Of a stretch of DNA of 64,000 nucleotides, positions 24,260 through 33,660 are shown piece by piece. The notes below the pieces were generated by a model that searched no databases, had not been told where the DNA came from, and saw nothing but the letters and a program-made list of their open reading frames with translations. Source of the DNA: Paractinoplanes tereljensis (lineage in GTDB: Bacteria; Actinomycetota; Actinomycetes; Mycobacteriales; Micromonosporaceae); the NCBI RefSeq assembly GCF_016862435.1, contig NZ_BOMY01000033.1:186001-250000 (forward strand), given 5' to 3'. The translations under genes and the position numbers were made by a program. Each line of letters begins with the position of its first letter. Position 1 is the first letter of the stretch.

Positions 24260-27190
24260 TTGGAGGGAGTGGGGTCTACCGCGGGCACGACAGGCGCCGA
24301 CGGCCGGCTGAGCGATGTGGCGCGGTTGCGCCGCATGCGCGACAGCGGGCTGCTCGACGGTGCGCCCAGCACGTCGCTGGACCGGCTCGCCCGGGCCGCC
24401 GCCCATCAGCTGCGGACCACCCGCGCCCAGGTGTCGCTGGTCACCCCCGACCGGCGGGTGGTGGTCGGTTCGGCCGGGTCGCAGGCCACTCACACGTTCT
24501 GCCGGATCGTTGTCGACACCGACGCCCCGCTGCTGGTCACCGACGCTCGCACCGACGACCGGGTGGCCGGGCACCCGGCGATCGAGGACGGCGTGATCGC
24601 GTACGCCGGGTTCCCGATGCGCAGTCTCGACGGCCATCCGCTCGGCTCGTTCTGCGTGCTGCACGACGAGCCGCGCGACTGGGAACCGCGCGACCTGCTG
24701 CTGGTTGAGGACCTCGCGGCCGCCGCCGAGGCGGAGATCGCCATCCGCACCGAGGCCCGGGTGCACGCCGCGTCCGCCGGGCGGCTGCAGAGTGTCCTGG
24801 ACGCCTGCCAGGACGCGTACGTGTCGGTCGACGCCGCCGGCAACGTGCTGGCCTGGAACGCCGCCGCCGAGCAGCTGTTCGGCTATCCGGCCGCGGAGGC
24901 GCTCGGCACCCCGATCGCCAACCTGATCATCCCGGCCCGGTTCCGGGCCGCGCACACGGCCGGGCTGGCCCGGCTGCACGCCGGTGGCAAGTCCCGGCTG
25001 GCCGGGCACCGCATCGAGCTGTCCGCTCGCAACCGGGCCGGCAGCGAGTTCCCGATCGAGATGACCCTGCAGGTCGAGGCGCACGCCTACCACGCGTTCC
25101 TGCACGACATCAGCGGCCGGGTCGCCGACCGCCGCCAGCTGGAACACGAGCGCACCTTCCTGCAGGCGCTGCTGGACAGCCTGGACGTGGGGGTCGGCGC
25201 CTGCGACTCGGACGGCCGGCTGACCCTGTTCAACCATGCGATGCGGGAGATCCACGGCGCCGATGCCCGGCCGGTGCCGTCCGGCGACTGGCCCGAGGAG
25301 TACGACCTGTTCGGGCCGGACGAGATCACCCCGCTGGCCGCCGAGGAGTTGCCGCTGATCCGCGCGTTCAACGGGGAGACCGTCGACCGGCAGCACATCG
25401 TGGTTGCCCCGCGCGGCGGGGTGCCGCACCACTTCCACGCGAACGCCCGCACCATCGAGACCACCGAGGGCCGCCGGCTCGGCGCGGTGGTCGCCATGCA
25501 CGACATCACCGACCAGCGGATCGCCGAGCGGTCCCGGGACGTCCGGTACGCGGTGGCCCGGGCGCTGGCCGACGCCACCAGCGCCGAGGAGGCGGCCGAC
25601 CACACGGTCGCCGCGGTGACCCGGGCGCTGGGCTGGGTGTACGGCGAGTTCTGGCTGGCCGACGACGACGCCGGGGTGATCAACCGGGTGGGCCAGTGGA
25701 CCGATCCGGCGTACGACCTGAGTGCGATCACCGACGGCCGGCCGTTCAGTGTCGGGCGGGGCATCGGCCTGGCCGGGCACATCTGGGAAGACGCGGCCGA
25801 GCTGTTCTCGGCCGAGGTCGCCGACGACCCGCGGCTGATGAGCCGGGCCGAGCAGATCCGGGAGGCCGGCCTGCACAGCGCGCTCGGCGTGCCGGTCCGC
25901 TCCGGCGACCGGGTGCTCGGCGTGCTGCTGCTGTTCAGCGCGGCGGTCGAGGAGTACGACGCCGACATCACGGACCTGCTCGAGTTGATCGGCGCCCAGC
26001 TCGGCCGTTACCTGGAACGCCGTGGCTCGGAGGACCTGGCGCTCGCGCTGGCCGCCGCCCGGCGCGACTTCGACCGGGTGATCGAGCAGGTCAACGACTA
26101 CGTCTGGACGGTCGAGGTGCGGCCGGACCGGACCATCGGCTCGGTCTACGCGAGCCCGGACGGCAGCGGCGTGTTCGGCGAGCGGCTGGCCATCCAGTGG
26201 GACATGGCGGTGGCCATGGAGGGCCGGATCCATCCCGACGACGAGGCGGTCTACGAGAGGTTCGTCGGGAAGGTGCGCGACGGCCGGCCGGCCGAGAACG
26301 AGGTGCGGATGCTCGGCGCGGACGGGGTGACCCGGTGGGTCTGGACCCGGTCGATGCCGCGGCGCGAGAACGGCCGGCTGCTCATCGACGGGATCAGCAC
26401 CAACGTCACCGACCGGCACGTGCTGGCCGAGCAGCGCGAGCAGTTGCTGACCGACCAGCGGTCGCAGAACGAGAAGCTGCGCCGGGTCGACCGGCTCAAG
26501 GATGAACTGGTCGCGCTGGTCAGCCACGAGCTGCGCAACCCGCTCGGGGCGATCCGCAGCTACACCGAGGCGCTGCTGGACGACCCGGCGCTGAACGACG
26601 ACCAGCGGCACCTGACCGAGGTGATCGACCGGCGCAGCGCCCACATGCAGGCCCTGGTCGACGACCTGCTCGACATGGCCCGGCTCGAGGCCGGTCAGCT
26701 GCACCTGGAACCGAAACCGCTGTCGGCCACCCGGCTGATCCGTGACGTGGTGCAGACCCTGCAACCCGCGGCCGAGGCGAAGGGCCTGACCATCGCCATG
26801 GCGGCGCCGCGCGAGCTGCTGGTGCAGGCCGACCCGATGCGGCTGCGGCAGGTGCTCGACAACCTGGTCTCGAACGCGGTCAAGTACACCCCGGCCGGTG
26901 GCCGGGTGACCGTGACGGCCCGGCACCAGCCGCCGGAGCGGGCCGGCACCGGGGACGGCGACGTGGTGATGGAGGTGACCGACACCGGCATCGGCATCCC
27001 GGCCGACCAGTACCCGCACCTGTTCGACCGGTTCTTCCGGGCCAGCAACGCGGTGCAGCAGGGCATCAAGGGCACCGGCCTGGGCCTGGCCATCACCAAG
27101 GCCATCGTGGACGCCCACGGCGGCGTCCTGACCGGTCAGCCCGCCACCGGGACGGGCTGCACGTTCACGGTGTCGCTGCCGGCGTTGTGA
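24260..27190 (+). CDS. Multi-sensor histidine kinase (GAF-PAS-PAS-GAF-PAS-HisKA-HATPase)
   Basis: A 976-residue soluble sensor kinase with no membrane helix. In order: GAF-like domain (about 35-165; AHTFCR equivalent ATHTFCRIVVDTDAPLLV, then YAGFPMRSLDGHPLGSFCVLH), PAS (about 180-295; DAAGNVLAWNAAAEQLFGYPA), PAS (about 298-425), GAF (about 430-590; GRGIGLAGHIWE), PAS (about 605-725; VWTRSMPRRENGRLL), then HisKA with the phospho-acceptor His756 in VSHELRNPLG. The HATPase domain has N box DNLVSNAVKYTP, G1 DTGIGIP and G2 GTGLGLAI. No response regulator is adjacent, so it is an orphan. The start is uncertain: TTG at 24260 gives the longest frame, and GTG at 24269 lies too close to GGAGGG. Confidence 0.88.
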   Translation: MEGVGSTAGTTGADGRLSDVARLRRMRDSGLLDGAPSTSLDRLARAAAHQLRTTRAQVSLVTPDRRVVVGSAGSQATHTFCRIVVDTDAPLLVTDARTDDRVAGHPAIEDGVIAYAGFPMRSLDGHPLGSFCVLHDEPRDWEPRDLLLVEDLAAAAEAEIAIRTEARVHAASAGRLQSVLDACQDAYVSVDAAGNVLAWNAAAEQLFGYPAAEALGTPIANLIIPARFRAAHTAGLARLHAGGKSRLAGHRIELSARNRAGSEFPIEMTLQVEAHAYHAFLHDISGRVADRRQLEHERTFLQALLDSLDVGVGACDSDGRLTLFNHAMREIHGADARPVPSGDWPEEYDLFGPDEITPLAAEELPLIRAFNGETVDRQHIVVAPRGGVPHHFHANARTIETTEGRRLGAVVAMHDITDQRIAERSRDVRYAVARALADATSAEEAADHTVAAVTRALGWVYGEFWLADDDAGVINRVGQWTDPAYDLSAITDGRPFSVGRGIGLAGHIWEDAAELFSAEVADDPRLMSRAEQIREAGLHSALGVPVRSGDRVLGVLLLFSAAVEEYDADITDLLELIGAQLGRYLERRGSEDLALALAAARRDFDRVIEQVNDYVWTVEVRPDRTIGSVYASPDGSGVFGERLAIQWDMAVAMEGRIHPDDEAVYERFVGKVRDGRPAENEVRMLGADGVTRWVWTRSMPRRENGRLLIDGISTNVTDRHVLAEQREQLLTDQRSQNEKLRRVDRLKDELVALVSHELRNPLGAIRSYTEALLDDPALNDDQRHLTEVIDRRSAHMQALVDDLLDMARLEAGQLHLEPKPLSATRLIRDVVQTLQPAAEAKGLTIAMAAPRELLVQADPMRLRQVLDNLVSNAVKYTPAGGRVTVTARHQPPERAGTGDGDVVMEVTDTGIGIPADQYPHLFDRFFRASNAVQQGIKGTGLGLAITKAIVDAHGGVLTGQPATGTGCTFTVSLPAL

Positions 27191-28052
27191 ACCGGGGCAC
27201 GACCTCCTCGGCGAAGCGCTGCAACGGCTCGTGGTCGTAGGCCACCCGCGGAATATAGAAGATCACGTAGTCGGCGCCGGCCTCCAGGACCTGCTCGACC
27301 TTCTCGACGGCCTGCTGGGTCGACCAGGACAGGTCCACCTCGACCGTGGTCGACTTGGCGATCGCGTCGTAGGACCGGCCCAGGCGGTCGCAGTGCTCCC
27401 GCAGCACGCCCAGCTTCTGCCGGATGATCTCCGGGTTTCCGTTGCCGACGTTGGAGCCGTCGGCGTACTGCGCGACAAGCTTCAGCGTCACCTTCTCGCC
27501 GCCACCGCCCAGCCAGAGCTGCGGGCGGCGCATCGGCTGATTGATCGGGCCGTCGATGCGGTAGTGCTTACCGGTGAAGACCGGACGCTCCTCGGTCCAC
27601 ATCTTGTGCACGATCTCGACCGCCTCCCGGAACGCGGCCATCCGCTGCGGCACGTCGGCCCACTCGTAGCCGTACGCCTTCCACTCGTGCTCGTACCAGC
27701 CGGCGCCGAGCCCGGCGTAGAGCCGCCCGTGACTGGCCACGTCCACGGTCGAGGCGATCTTGGCGTACAGGGACGGCTGCCGGTAACCGTTGCAGCCGAC
27801 CATCTGCCCGATATTGACCCGCGAGGTGTCCCGGGCCAGGGTCGCGGTCGCCGTCCAGACCTCGAAGACCGCGTTGAGGGTCGGCTCGGGAATGGTGTGG
27901 AAATGGTCGTACAGCCAGATCGAATCCCACGGCCCGGCATCGGCGGCCTTGGCCACCGCCGTCATCGCCTCGTACTGTTCGACCGGGTCGGCGATCTCAA
28001 CCAGGTCCATCTTCCAGCCCTGCGGCACGAATACCCCGAAGCGCACACTCAT
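27165..28052 (-). CDS. LLM-class F420-dependent oxidoreductase
   Basis: A 295-residue luciferase-like TIM-barrel enzyme. Typical features are RFGVFVPQG at the N-terminus, SIWLYDHFHTIP (substrate/coenzyme loop), TSRVNIGQMVGCNGYRQPSLYAKIASTVDVASHGRLYAGLGAGWYEHEWKAYG, split across strands 3 and 4, and LGGGGEKVTLKLVAQYADGSN. This group uses coenzyme F420 rather than FMN in actinomycetes; the substrate is unknown. The ATG at 28052 is chosen as the conserved start; one 12 bp upstream is possible. Its 3' end overlaps the convergent histidine kinase gene by 26 bp. Confidence 0.88.
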   Translation of the reverse strand: MSVRFGVFVPQGWKMDLVEIADPVEQYEAMTAVAKAADAGPWDSIWLYDHFHTIPEPTLNAVFEVWTATATLARDTSRVNIGQMVGCNGYRQPSLYAKIASTVDVASHGRLYAGLGAGWYEHEWKAYGYEWADVPQRMAAFREAVEIVHKMWTEERPVFTGKHYRIDGPINQPMRRPQLWLGGGGEKVTLKLVAQYADGSNVGNGNPEIIRQKLGVLREHCDRLGRSYDAIAKSTTVEVDLSWSTQQAVEKVEQVLEAGADYVIFYIPRVAYDHEPLQRFAEEVVPRFTTPAATP

Positions 28053-28201
28053 ACCGGCGAACATAATCCAGCCGAACGAAGATCAAGGCCTTTTACGGTA
28101 CGGGCGACGCCGTCCACAACCGCACCACCACCCGGCCGCCCAGCCCGCGCGACCACGGTGCAACACCGGCACGTGCCGCGCGTCTCGCGCGACGAGACCC
28201 C

Positions 28202-28939
28202 TCAGCCCAGGCCGAGCAGCCCACGCAGCGCGTCGGCGGGCTCGACCGCCGAGTACGCGCTGAACGCCACCACCAGCAACAGCAAGCTCGCCATGAGCCC
28301 CGCGACGACACTGGTCGCCCGCCGCGCCACGAAGACCCGGGCGTCGTCGGCAACCCGTCGCCGCCACAGCAACGCGCTGATCAGGCCGGCCACCACCAAT
28401 GCCGGGCCGGCCACCCCGACCATGACCCAGTGGTAACGCTCGACCTCGCCCACCAGCACCGTCTGCGCGGGCGAGCCGGCCGGACCGAGCAGCGTCTCCG
28501 ACCCGTCGCTGGACGCCAGCGGCAGCAACGCGACAAGCGGCACAACCGTCGCCTGAATGTTGAGGATCAGCACGGCCGTCGCGATGCCGGTGAGGACGCT
28601 CGCGCCAACCGCGGCCACCGCGCACCCGGCCCCGCCCCGTCGATATCGCCGCCACCACGCGGTAGCCAGAAGGCCGAAGGTCACCAGCATGAACGAGGTG
28701 ATCACCACCTTGATCGCATGCCACTCGAACCAGTAATCGACCAGGTCCTTCAGCCCGGCGGGAAGCTGCGATCCGCCGCTCTGCCGAAACTCCACCAGGG
28801 CGCGCCCAACGGCACCGGCGAGGTCGGCCTCGCTCCCCAGCAGCGCGGCCGGCCCGAGCACGAACGCGGCCACCAACGCCGCGCCGGCGGCCGACAGCAA
28901 TCCGATCACGAACCTCGAACTCAGACGATCCTTACCCAT
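28202..28939 (-). CDS. Hypothetical membrane protein, four TM helices
   Basis: A 245-residue integral membrane protein. Hydrophobic segments lie at about 10-32 (VIGLLSAAGAALVAAFVLGPAAL), 75-97, 110-135 (with a long loop after it), 168-190 and 205-228, so four or five helices. A loop between the first two has charged residues and VDYWFEWHAIK. I recognise no family. It has no obvious partner: the F420 enzyme upstream is 150 bp away and the ECF42 operon is divergent. The ATG at 28939 (MGKDRLSSR) is chosen because the first helix follows at once. Confidence 0.75.
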   Translation of the reverse strand: MGKDRLSSRFVIGLLSAAGAALVAAFVLGPAALLGSEADLAGAVGRALVEFRQSGGSQLPAGLKDLVDYWFEWHAIKVVITSFMLVTFGLLATAWWRRYRRGGAGCAVAAVGASVLTGIATAVLILNIQATVVPLVALLPLASSDGSETLLGPAGSPAQTVLVGEVERYHWVMVGVAGPALVVAGLISALLWRRRVADDARVFVARRATSVVAGLMASLLLLVVAFSAYSAVEPADALRGLLGLG

Positions 28940-29116
28940 GGCGGCGACTTTATGGACCGGCACGAGACCCACGCATCAGTCCGCAGACCCACCGAAACAA
29001 GCCGGCACTCGGCCGAAAGTCGAGCGTCTGAACCGGCGAAGAGTTCCGCGCGATCATGTCGAGGCGGGTGGATCGGCTCCGTCCCTGGGGTAGAGGATCC
29101 GATCAAGGAGGTTTTC

Positions 29117-29530
29117 ATGCCGCGCTACCTGCTCATCGTCGACTACCGGCCGGGCGACGACGACACACCCATGGACCGCTGGCGCCCCGAGGAGATCAAG
29201 GCGCACATGAACTACTACGACGTGCTGAACGCCGCGCTGCGCGACAGCGGCGAACTGGTCGGCGGCGAGGCGCTGACCGAGCCGCGGTTCGGCCGCGAGG
29301 TGATCTCCGACGGCCGGACCGCGCCGGTGGTGACCGACGGGCCGTTCGCCGAGTCCAAGGAGATCCTGGCCGGCTACCAGATCGTCGAGGTCGAGTCGGA
29401 GGACCGGGCGATCGAGATCGCAGCCCTGGTCTCGGCGGTGCCGGGGCCGGGCGGGGTGCCGCTGCGGCAGCCGGTCACCATCCGCCGGGTGATGGACGGC
29501 GCCGACTTCGAGGCCATGACCGGACTGTGA
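29117..29530 (+). CDS. DGPF-domain (YCII-related) protein
   Basis: A 137-residue dimeric alpha/beta-barrel protein of the YCII-related family. It starts PRYLLIVDY and carries the name-giving VTDGPFAESKEILAGYQIVEVES segment (residues 75-96). Genes of this family are regularly paired with ECF42 sigma factors, where they are thought to take part in signalling, although direct evidence is limited. The ATG follows AAGGAGG. The stop overlaps the sigma factor start by four bases (GTGA), so they are translationally coupled. Confidence 0.93.
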   Translation: MPRYLLIVDYRPGDDDTPMDRWRPEEIKAHMNYYDVLNAALRDSGELVGGEALTEPRFGREVISDGRTAPVVTDGPFAESKEILAGYQIVEVESEDRAIEIAALVSAVPGPGGVPLRQPVTIRRVMDGADFEAMTGL

Positions 29531-30684
29531 TCACCGACCTGTTGCGCGAGCACGCCCCGGTGGTGCTGGGGGTGCTCGCGCGGCGGTGCGGCTCGTTCGA
29601 CGACGCCGAGGACGCGGTCCAGGAGGCCCTGCTCGCGGCGCATCTGCACTGGCCCGCCGACGGCGTTCCGGACAACCCGCGCGGCTGGCTGCTGCAGACC
29701 GCGTCGCGCAAGCTGATCGACGCCGTCCGCGGAGAGCAGTCCCGGCGCCGGCGCGAGGAGCTGGTGTCCCGAATGGATCAGCCGGCCGACGCCTATCCGG
29801 CCGACGACACGCTCACCGTGCTGGCGATGTGCTGCCACCCCGATCTCGCGCCGTCGTCGCAGGTCGCGCTCACCCTGCGGGCGGCCGGCGGGCTCACCAC
29901 CGCCGAGATCGCGGCGGCCTTCCTGGTGCCGGAGGCCACCATGGCCCAGCGCATCAGCCGCGCCAAACAGAAACTGCGCGGCCGGCCCTTCGGCCCCGCC
30001 ACCAACCCCGCCTCCCTCCGCCAGGTGCTTTACCTGATCTTCAATGAGGGGTACGCCGTGAGCAGTGGCCAAACGCTGCACCGGGTTGAGTTGAGCGCAG
30101 AGGCCATTCGACTGGCTCGCAAGATACGCCACACCGACCCCGAGAGCGGGGCGCTGCTGGCGTTGATGCTGCTCACCGACGCCCGCCGGCCGGCCCGCAC
30201 GTCGGTGGACGGCGATCTGATCCCGCTCGAGGAGCAGGACCGTACCCTCTGGAACCGGAATTTGATCTTTGAGGGCACCGCGATCCTGGACGCCGTGGCC
30301 GGCACCGGGACGGTTGGCGAGTACCAGTTGCAGGCGGCCATCGCGGCGCTGCACTGCCGGGCGCCTACCTTCGAGACGACCGACTGGCCGCAGATCGCCG
30401 CGTTGTACGGCCTGCTCGCCCGGGTCACCGGCAATCCGGTGGTCGAGCTCAACCGCGCGGTGGCCGTGGCGATGGTCGATGGCCCGGCGGCCGGCCTGGC
30501 CCTGCTGGACGATCTCGGTGACCGGCTGGCCGGAAACCACCGGCTCGACGCGGTCCGCGCCCACCTGCACGAACGGGCGGGAGATCCACAGTCGGCCGCG
30601 CGGTTGTACGCTGCCGCGGCGGCCCGAACCAGCAGCCTGCCCGAGCGGCGGTACCTGACGATGCGAGCCGCCCGGATCAGGTAG
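29527..30684 (+). CDS. ECF42-group RNA polymerase sigma factor
   Basis: A 385-residue ECF sigma factor. Sigma region 2 (about 5-70; CGSFDDAEDAVQEALLAAHLHWP, NPRGWLLQTASRKLIDAVR) and region 4 (about 115-160; LTLRAAGGLTTAEIAAAFLVPEATMAQRISRAKQKLR) are followed by an unusually long C-terminal extension of about 220 residues with helical TPR-like repeats (LYLIFNEGYAVSSG, ALHCRAPTFETTDWPQIAALYGLL, NPVVELNRAVAVAM). This extension and the coupled DGPF gene define the ECF42 group, which lacks a classical anti-sigma factor. The extension is thought to be needed for activity. Two giant permeases follow after 18 bp and may be its targets or simply co-transcribed. Confidence 0.93.
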   Translation: MITDLLREHAPVVLGVLARRCGSFDDAEDAVQEALLAAHLHWPADGVPDNPRGWLLQTASRKLIDAVRGEQSRRRREELVSRMDQPADAYPADDTLTVLAMCCHPDLAPSSQVALTLRAAGGLTTAEIAAAFLVPEATMAQRISRAKQKLRGRPFGPATNPASLRQVLYLIFNEGYAVSSGQTLHRVELSAEAIRLARKIRHTDPESGALLALMLLTDARRPARTSVDGDLIPLEEQDRTLWNRNLIFEGTAILDAVAGTGTVGEYQLQAAIAALHCRAPTFETTDWPQIAALYGLLARVTGNPVVELNRAVAVAMVDGPAAGLALLDDLGDRLAGNHRLDAVRAHLHERAGDPQSAARLYAAAAARTSSLPERRYLTMRAARIR

Positions 30685-30702
30685 CACGGGGGAGCGGGCC
30701 GG

Positions 30703-33660
30703 ATGTACTTCGTGAGCTGGGGCGCGGTGCGGCGCCGGACAACGCAGGCGGCCCTGCTCACCCTCCTGGCCGCGGTGGCCGCGGCCGCCGCCACCGCCGG
30801 CACCTGGTACGGCCTCACCGTCGCCGCCCGCGCGGCCGGTGCCGAGGTCACCGCCCGCCCGGCCGACCAGCAGGTCATCACCGTGCACCAGCGGGCACCG
30901 ACGAACGGCGACCCGCGGCTGGCCCTCGACCGGCTCGCCGCCACCACCCGCGCCCTGCTGCCGCTGCCCGGTGTCACCCCGATCCTCGGCGTCGTCCAGG
31001 ACACCTTCTACACCGACCGGCTGCACGGCTCGGCCCGGTCCGGCATGCCGGTCGCCTACCGCGACGACCTCTGCGCCCACGTCCGGATCACCGGCGCCTG
31101 CCCGGCCACCCCGGGCACGGTCGTGATCAGCGCGGACGTTGCGCAGCGGGTGAGCCTGAAGACCGGGGACACCTTCGAGGTGCGGCCGGACGGGTCGCTC
31201 GGCACCCTGCGCCTGACCGTGGCCGGGATCTACCTGGTGACCGACGCCGACGGCCGGTACTGGACCGATCCGCTGTTCCGGGCCCAGGGCGACCTCGACC
31301 CGGTCTTCACCACCCTTGACACGTTCCGGGAACCGCAGCTCGGCCGGCCCACCCTGGCCGTCGCGGTGCCGGTGCCCCTCGCCCTGCTGCGTGGTGACAA
31401 CAACTACGACCTCAACGGGGTGCTCAACGCGGCCGGGCCCCGGTTCGCTTCGGCCCAGCTCGACCTGGACAACCCGACCGGTGAGCTGTTCGACGCGGTG
31501 CTGGCCGACCGTCGTACGGTCATCGTCGGGGTTCTGGTCGCTTTAGCCGAGGTGCTGATCCTGGCCTGGTTCGCGCTCGGGCTGGCCGGCCGGCTCACCG
31601 GGCGGGACCGGCGGGCCGACGCGGGGCTGCTCAAGCTGCGCGGCGCCACCGGCGGCGGGCTGTTGCGGCTGGCCGCCGGGCAGCACGTGGTGCCGCTGGC
31701 CGTCGGGGCGGTGGCCGGACTGCCGGTCGGCATCGCCGCCGCCTGGGTGGTCGCCGGGGACCTTCCGGTGCGGTCCGAGTGGTGGCTCGCGCTGCTCGTG
31801 TCGGTGGCGGTGATCCTGGTCGTCGAGCTGATCGGGCTGCTCGTGCTCACCGGGGTGGACGGCATCGCCCAGCGGGCGCCGGTGGTCGCGCTGCTCCAGC
31901 GGGTGTCCGGGGCCCGGCGGGACTGGCGGTCCCGCTTCGTCGACGTGTTCTTCGTGCTGCTGGCCGCCGGGGCGGTCTATCAGGCGCGCACCGGCGGGCC
32001 GGAGAGCGGGCTGGGCGTCGCCGCGCCCGGACTGGTCGCGCTGGCGGTCGGCCTGCTGCTGGCCCGGTTCCTACGGTGGGTCGCGGACCGGATCGGCGGC
32101 GCGGCGGTGCGGGCCGGGCGGCTGCGGCTGGGCCTGACCGCCGTACAGGTATCCCGGCAGCCCGGCACCGACCGGGTCTTCGCCCTGCTGGTCGTGGCCG
32201 TCGCTCTGCTCGCGTTGACCACCGGCGGCCTGGCCGCCGGTCGGGCGGAACGGGCCGACCGGGCCGACGTCGAGCTCGGGGCGGCCCGGGTGCTTACCGT
32301 CCGGGCGGCGTCGCGGACCGCCCTCGAATACGCCGTCCGGCAGGCCGACCCGAGCGGGAAACAGGCGATGGCGGTGGTCGTCGACACCACCGCCTCGCCG
32401 CCGCTGCTCGCGGTGGACAGCTCGCGGCTCGAAGCGGTGGCCCGCTGGCGGCCCGCTTACGGCCCGGCCGGGGCGTTGAGCTCGGCGGTGACGGCCGTCC
32501 GGCTGCCGGCCCCGGCCCCGCTGATCACCGGCTCGGCCCTCACGGTCGACCTGGTGCGAGATGTCGGTGGGCCGGCCCTGCTCGGCGCGATCCTGCAGCA
32601 CGAGGGAACCGGGGACGGCTTCCGGGTCGAGTTCCAGGGCTTGCGGGCCGGCGCTCAGACCGCCTCGGTCTCGGTGCCCTCGTGCGCGGTCGCACCCGGG
32701 TGCCGCCTGGTCGGGTGGCAGCTGTTCCCGGCCGCGGGCGGTCTGACCATCCGATCGGTGGGACAGCAGTCGCCCGCCTCTACCATCCTGAATTCCGCTG
32801 ATCTGGCCGACGTGAGCCGATGGCGTGCCGGATTTACCGGAATTGTCGCCCGGCTCGAGACGTCGGTGCGCGGACTCGTGCTGCGCGCCGCCGGAAACGA
32901 GGGCACCGAGGTCTACGCGGTCGACGCGCCGTTGCCGGTGCCGGTCGTGCTGGCCGGCGGCCGTCCCGACGAGTGGCGATTCGACGACGCCCTGTCCGGC
33001 CGCTTCGGCGGAGTCACCACCCCGGTCCGGGTCGTCGCCTCGGCGTCGGTGCTGCCGGTCCTCGGGCGCGAGGGGATGCTCACCGACCTGGACGCCGCCC
33101 GGCGGGTGGCCGGTGACGCCGACCTGGGCGGAACGTTCCAGGTCTGGCTGGCCGAAGATGCCCCGGAGATCCTGGTCGGCGCGCTGGGCGACCGCGGGAT
33201 CGCCGTACTCTCCGATCGCACCGCCGCAGGCCGCACGACCGCCCTCGCCGCCGAAGGCCGGGTGATCACCTCGTCGTTCGGGCTGTTCGCGGCCGGCCTG
33301 GCCCTGGTCGTCGCGGCCGCGATGATCGGCGTGGTCGCCGCCGCCGAACGCGAACCGCAACTGGCCATGCTGCGCGCCCTGCGCGTGCAGGGTCTCGACG
33401 CCGGCCGGGCCCTGATCGCCGGTTATGCGGGCACCGCCGCCCTGGTCCTCACCGGGGTGGCCGCCGGCCTGCTCGCCGCCGTCATCGCCCGCCCGGTCGC
33501 CGCGGTCACCGCGCCGCCCTTCCCGGACGGCTGGCGGGTGATACCGCCACCCGGCGTCCTCGGCGGCCCGGTCCTCGCGGCCGCCGCCGGCATCGGGCTG
33601 GTCGTCTTCGGCGTCGCCGGCTGGCTGTCGGTGCGCGGCCTGCGCGGAGGTGCCCGATGA
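30703..33660 (+). CDS. Large FtsX-type ABC transporter permease
   Basis: A 985-residue membrane protein. One N-terminal helix (about 12-35) is followed by an extracytoplasmic domain (about 40-265), an FtsX-type membrane block (about 270-390), further helices to about 520, a second large external domain (about 525-850; Ala/Val/Arg rich with SCAVAPGCRLVGWQLFP) and a C-terminal FtsX block (about 855-980). This duplicated layout is that of MacB/FtsX-like exporters of actinomycetes that extract or export lipids or peptides. The ATG follows GGGGGAG. Its stop overlaps the next permease start by four bases (ATGA). No ABC ATPase gene is adjacent. Confidence 0.85.
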   Translation: MYFVSWGAVRRRTTQAALLTLLAAVAAAAATAGTWYGLTVAARAAGAEVTARPADQQVITVHQRAPTNGDPRLALDRLAATTRALLPLPGVTPILGVVQDTFYTDRLHGSARSGMPVAYRDDLCAHVRITGACPATPGTVVISADVAQRVSLKTGDTFEVRPDGSLGTLRLTVAGIYLVTDADGRYWTDPLFRAQGDLDPVFTTLDTFREPQLGRPTLAVAVPVPLALLRGDNNYDLNGVLNAAGPRFASAQLDLDNPTGELFDAVLADRRTVIVGVLVALAEVLILAWFALGLAGRLTGRDRRADAGLLKLRGATGGGLLRLAAGQHVVPLAVGAVAGLPVGIAAAWVVAGDLPVRSEWWLALLVSVAVILVVELIGLLVLTGVDGIAQRAPVVALLQRVSGARRDWRSRFVDVFFVLLAAGAVYQARTGGPESGLGVAAPGLVALAVGLLLARFLRWVADRIGGAAVRAGRLRLGLTAVQVSRQPGTDRVFALLVVAVALLALTTGGLAAGRAERADRADVELGAARVLTVRAASRTALEYAVRQADPSGKQAMAVVVDTTASPPLLAVDSSRLEAVARWRPAYGPAGALSSAVTAVRLPAPAPLITGSALTVDLVRDVGGPALLGAILQHEGTGDGFRVEFQGLRAGAQTASVSVPSCAVAPGCRLVGWQLFPAAGGLTIRSVGQQSPASTILNSADLADVSRWRAGFTGIVARLETSVRGLVLRAAGNEGTEVYAVDAPLPVPVVLAGGRPDEWRFDDALSGRFGGVTTPVRVVASASVLPVLGREGMLTDLDAARRVAGDADLGGTFQVWLAEDAPEILVGALGDRGIAVLSDRTAAGRTTALAAEGRVITSSFGLFAAGLALVVAAAMIGVVAAAEREPQLAMLRALRVQGLDAGRALIAGYAGTAALVLTGVAAGLLAAVIARPVAAVTAPPFPDGWRVIPPPGVLGGPVLAAAAGIGLVVFGVAGWLSVRGLRGGAR

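Noticed and set aside
22646..27118. A 1490-codon open frame on the minus strand opposite the histidine kinase and the dehydrogenase
   Set aside because: It is an antisense frame kept open by high GC. It lacks domains and covers two well-supported genes.
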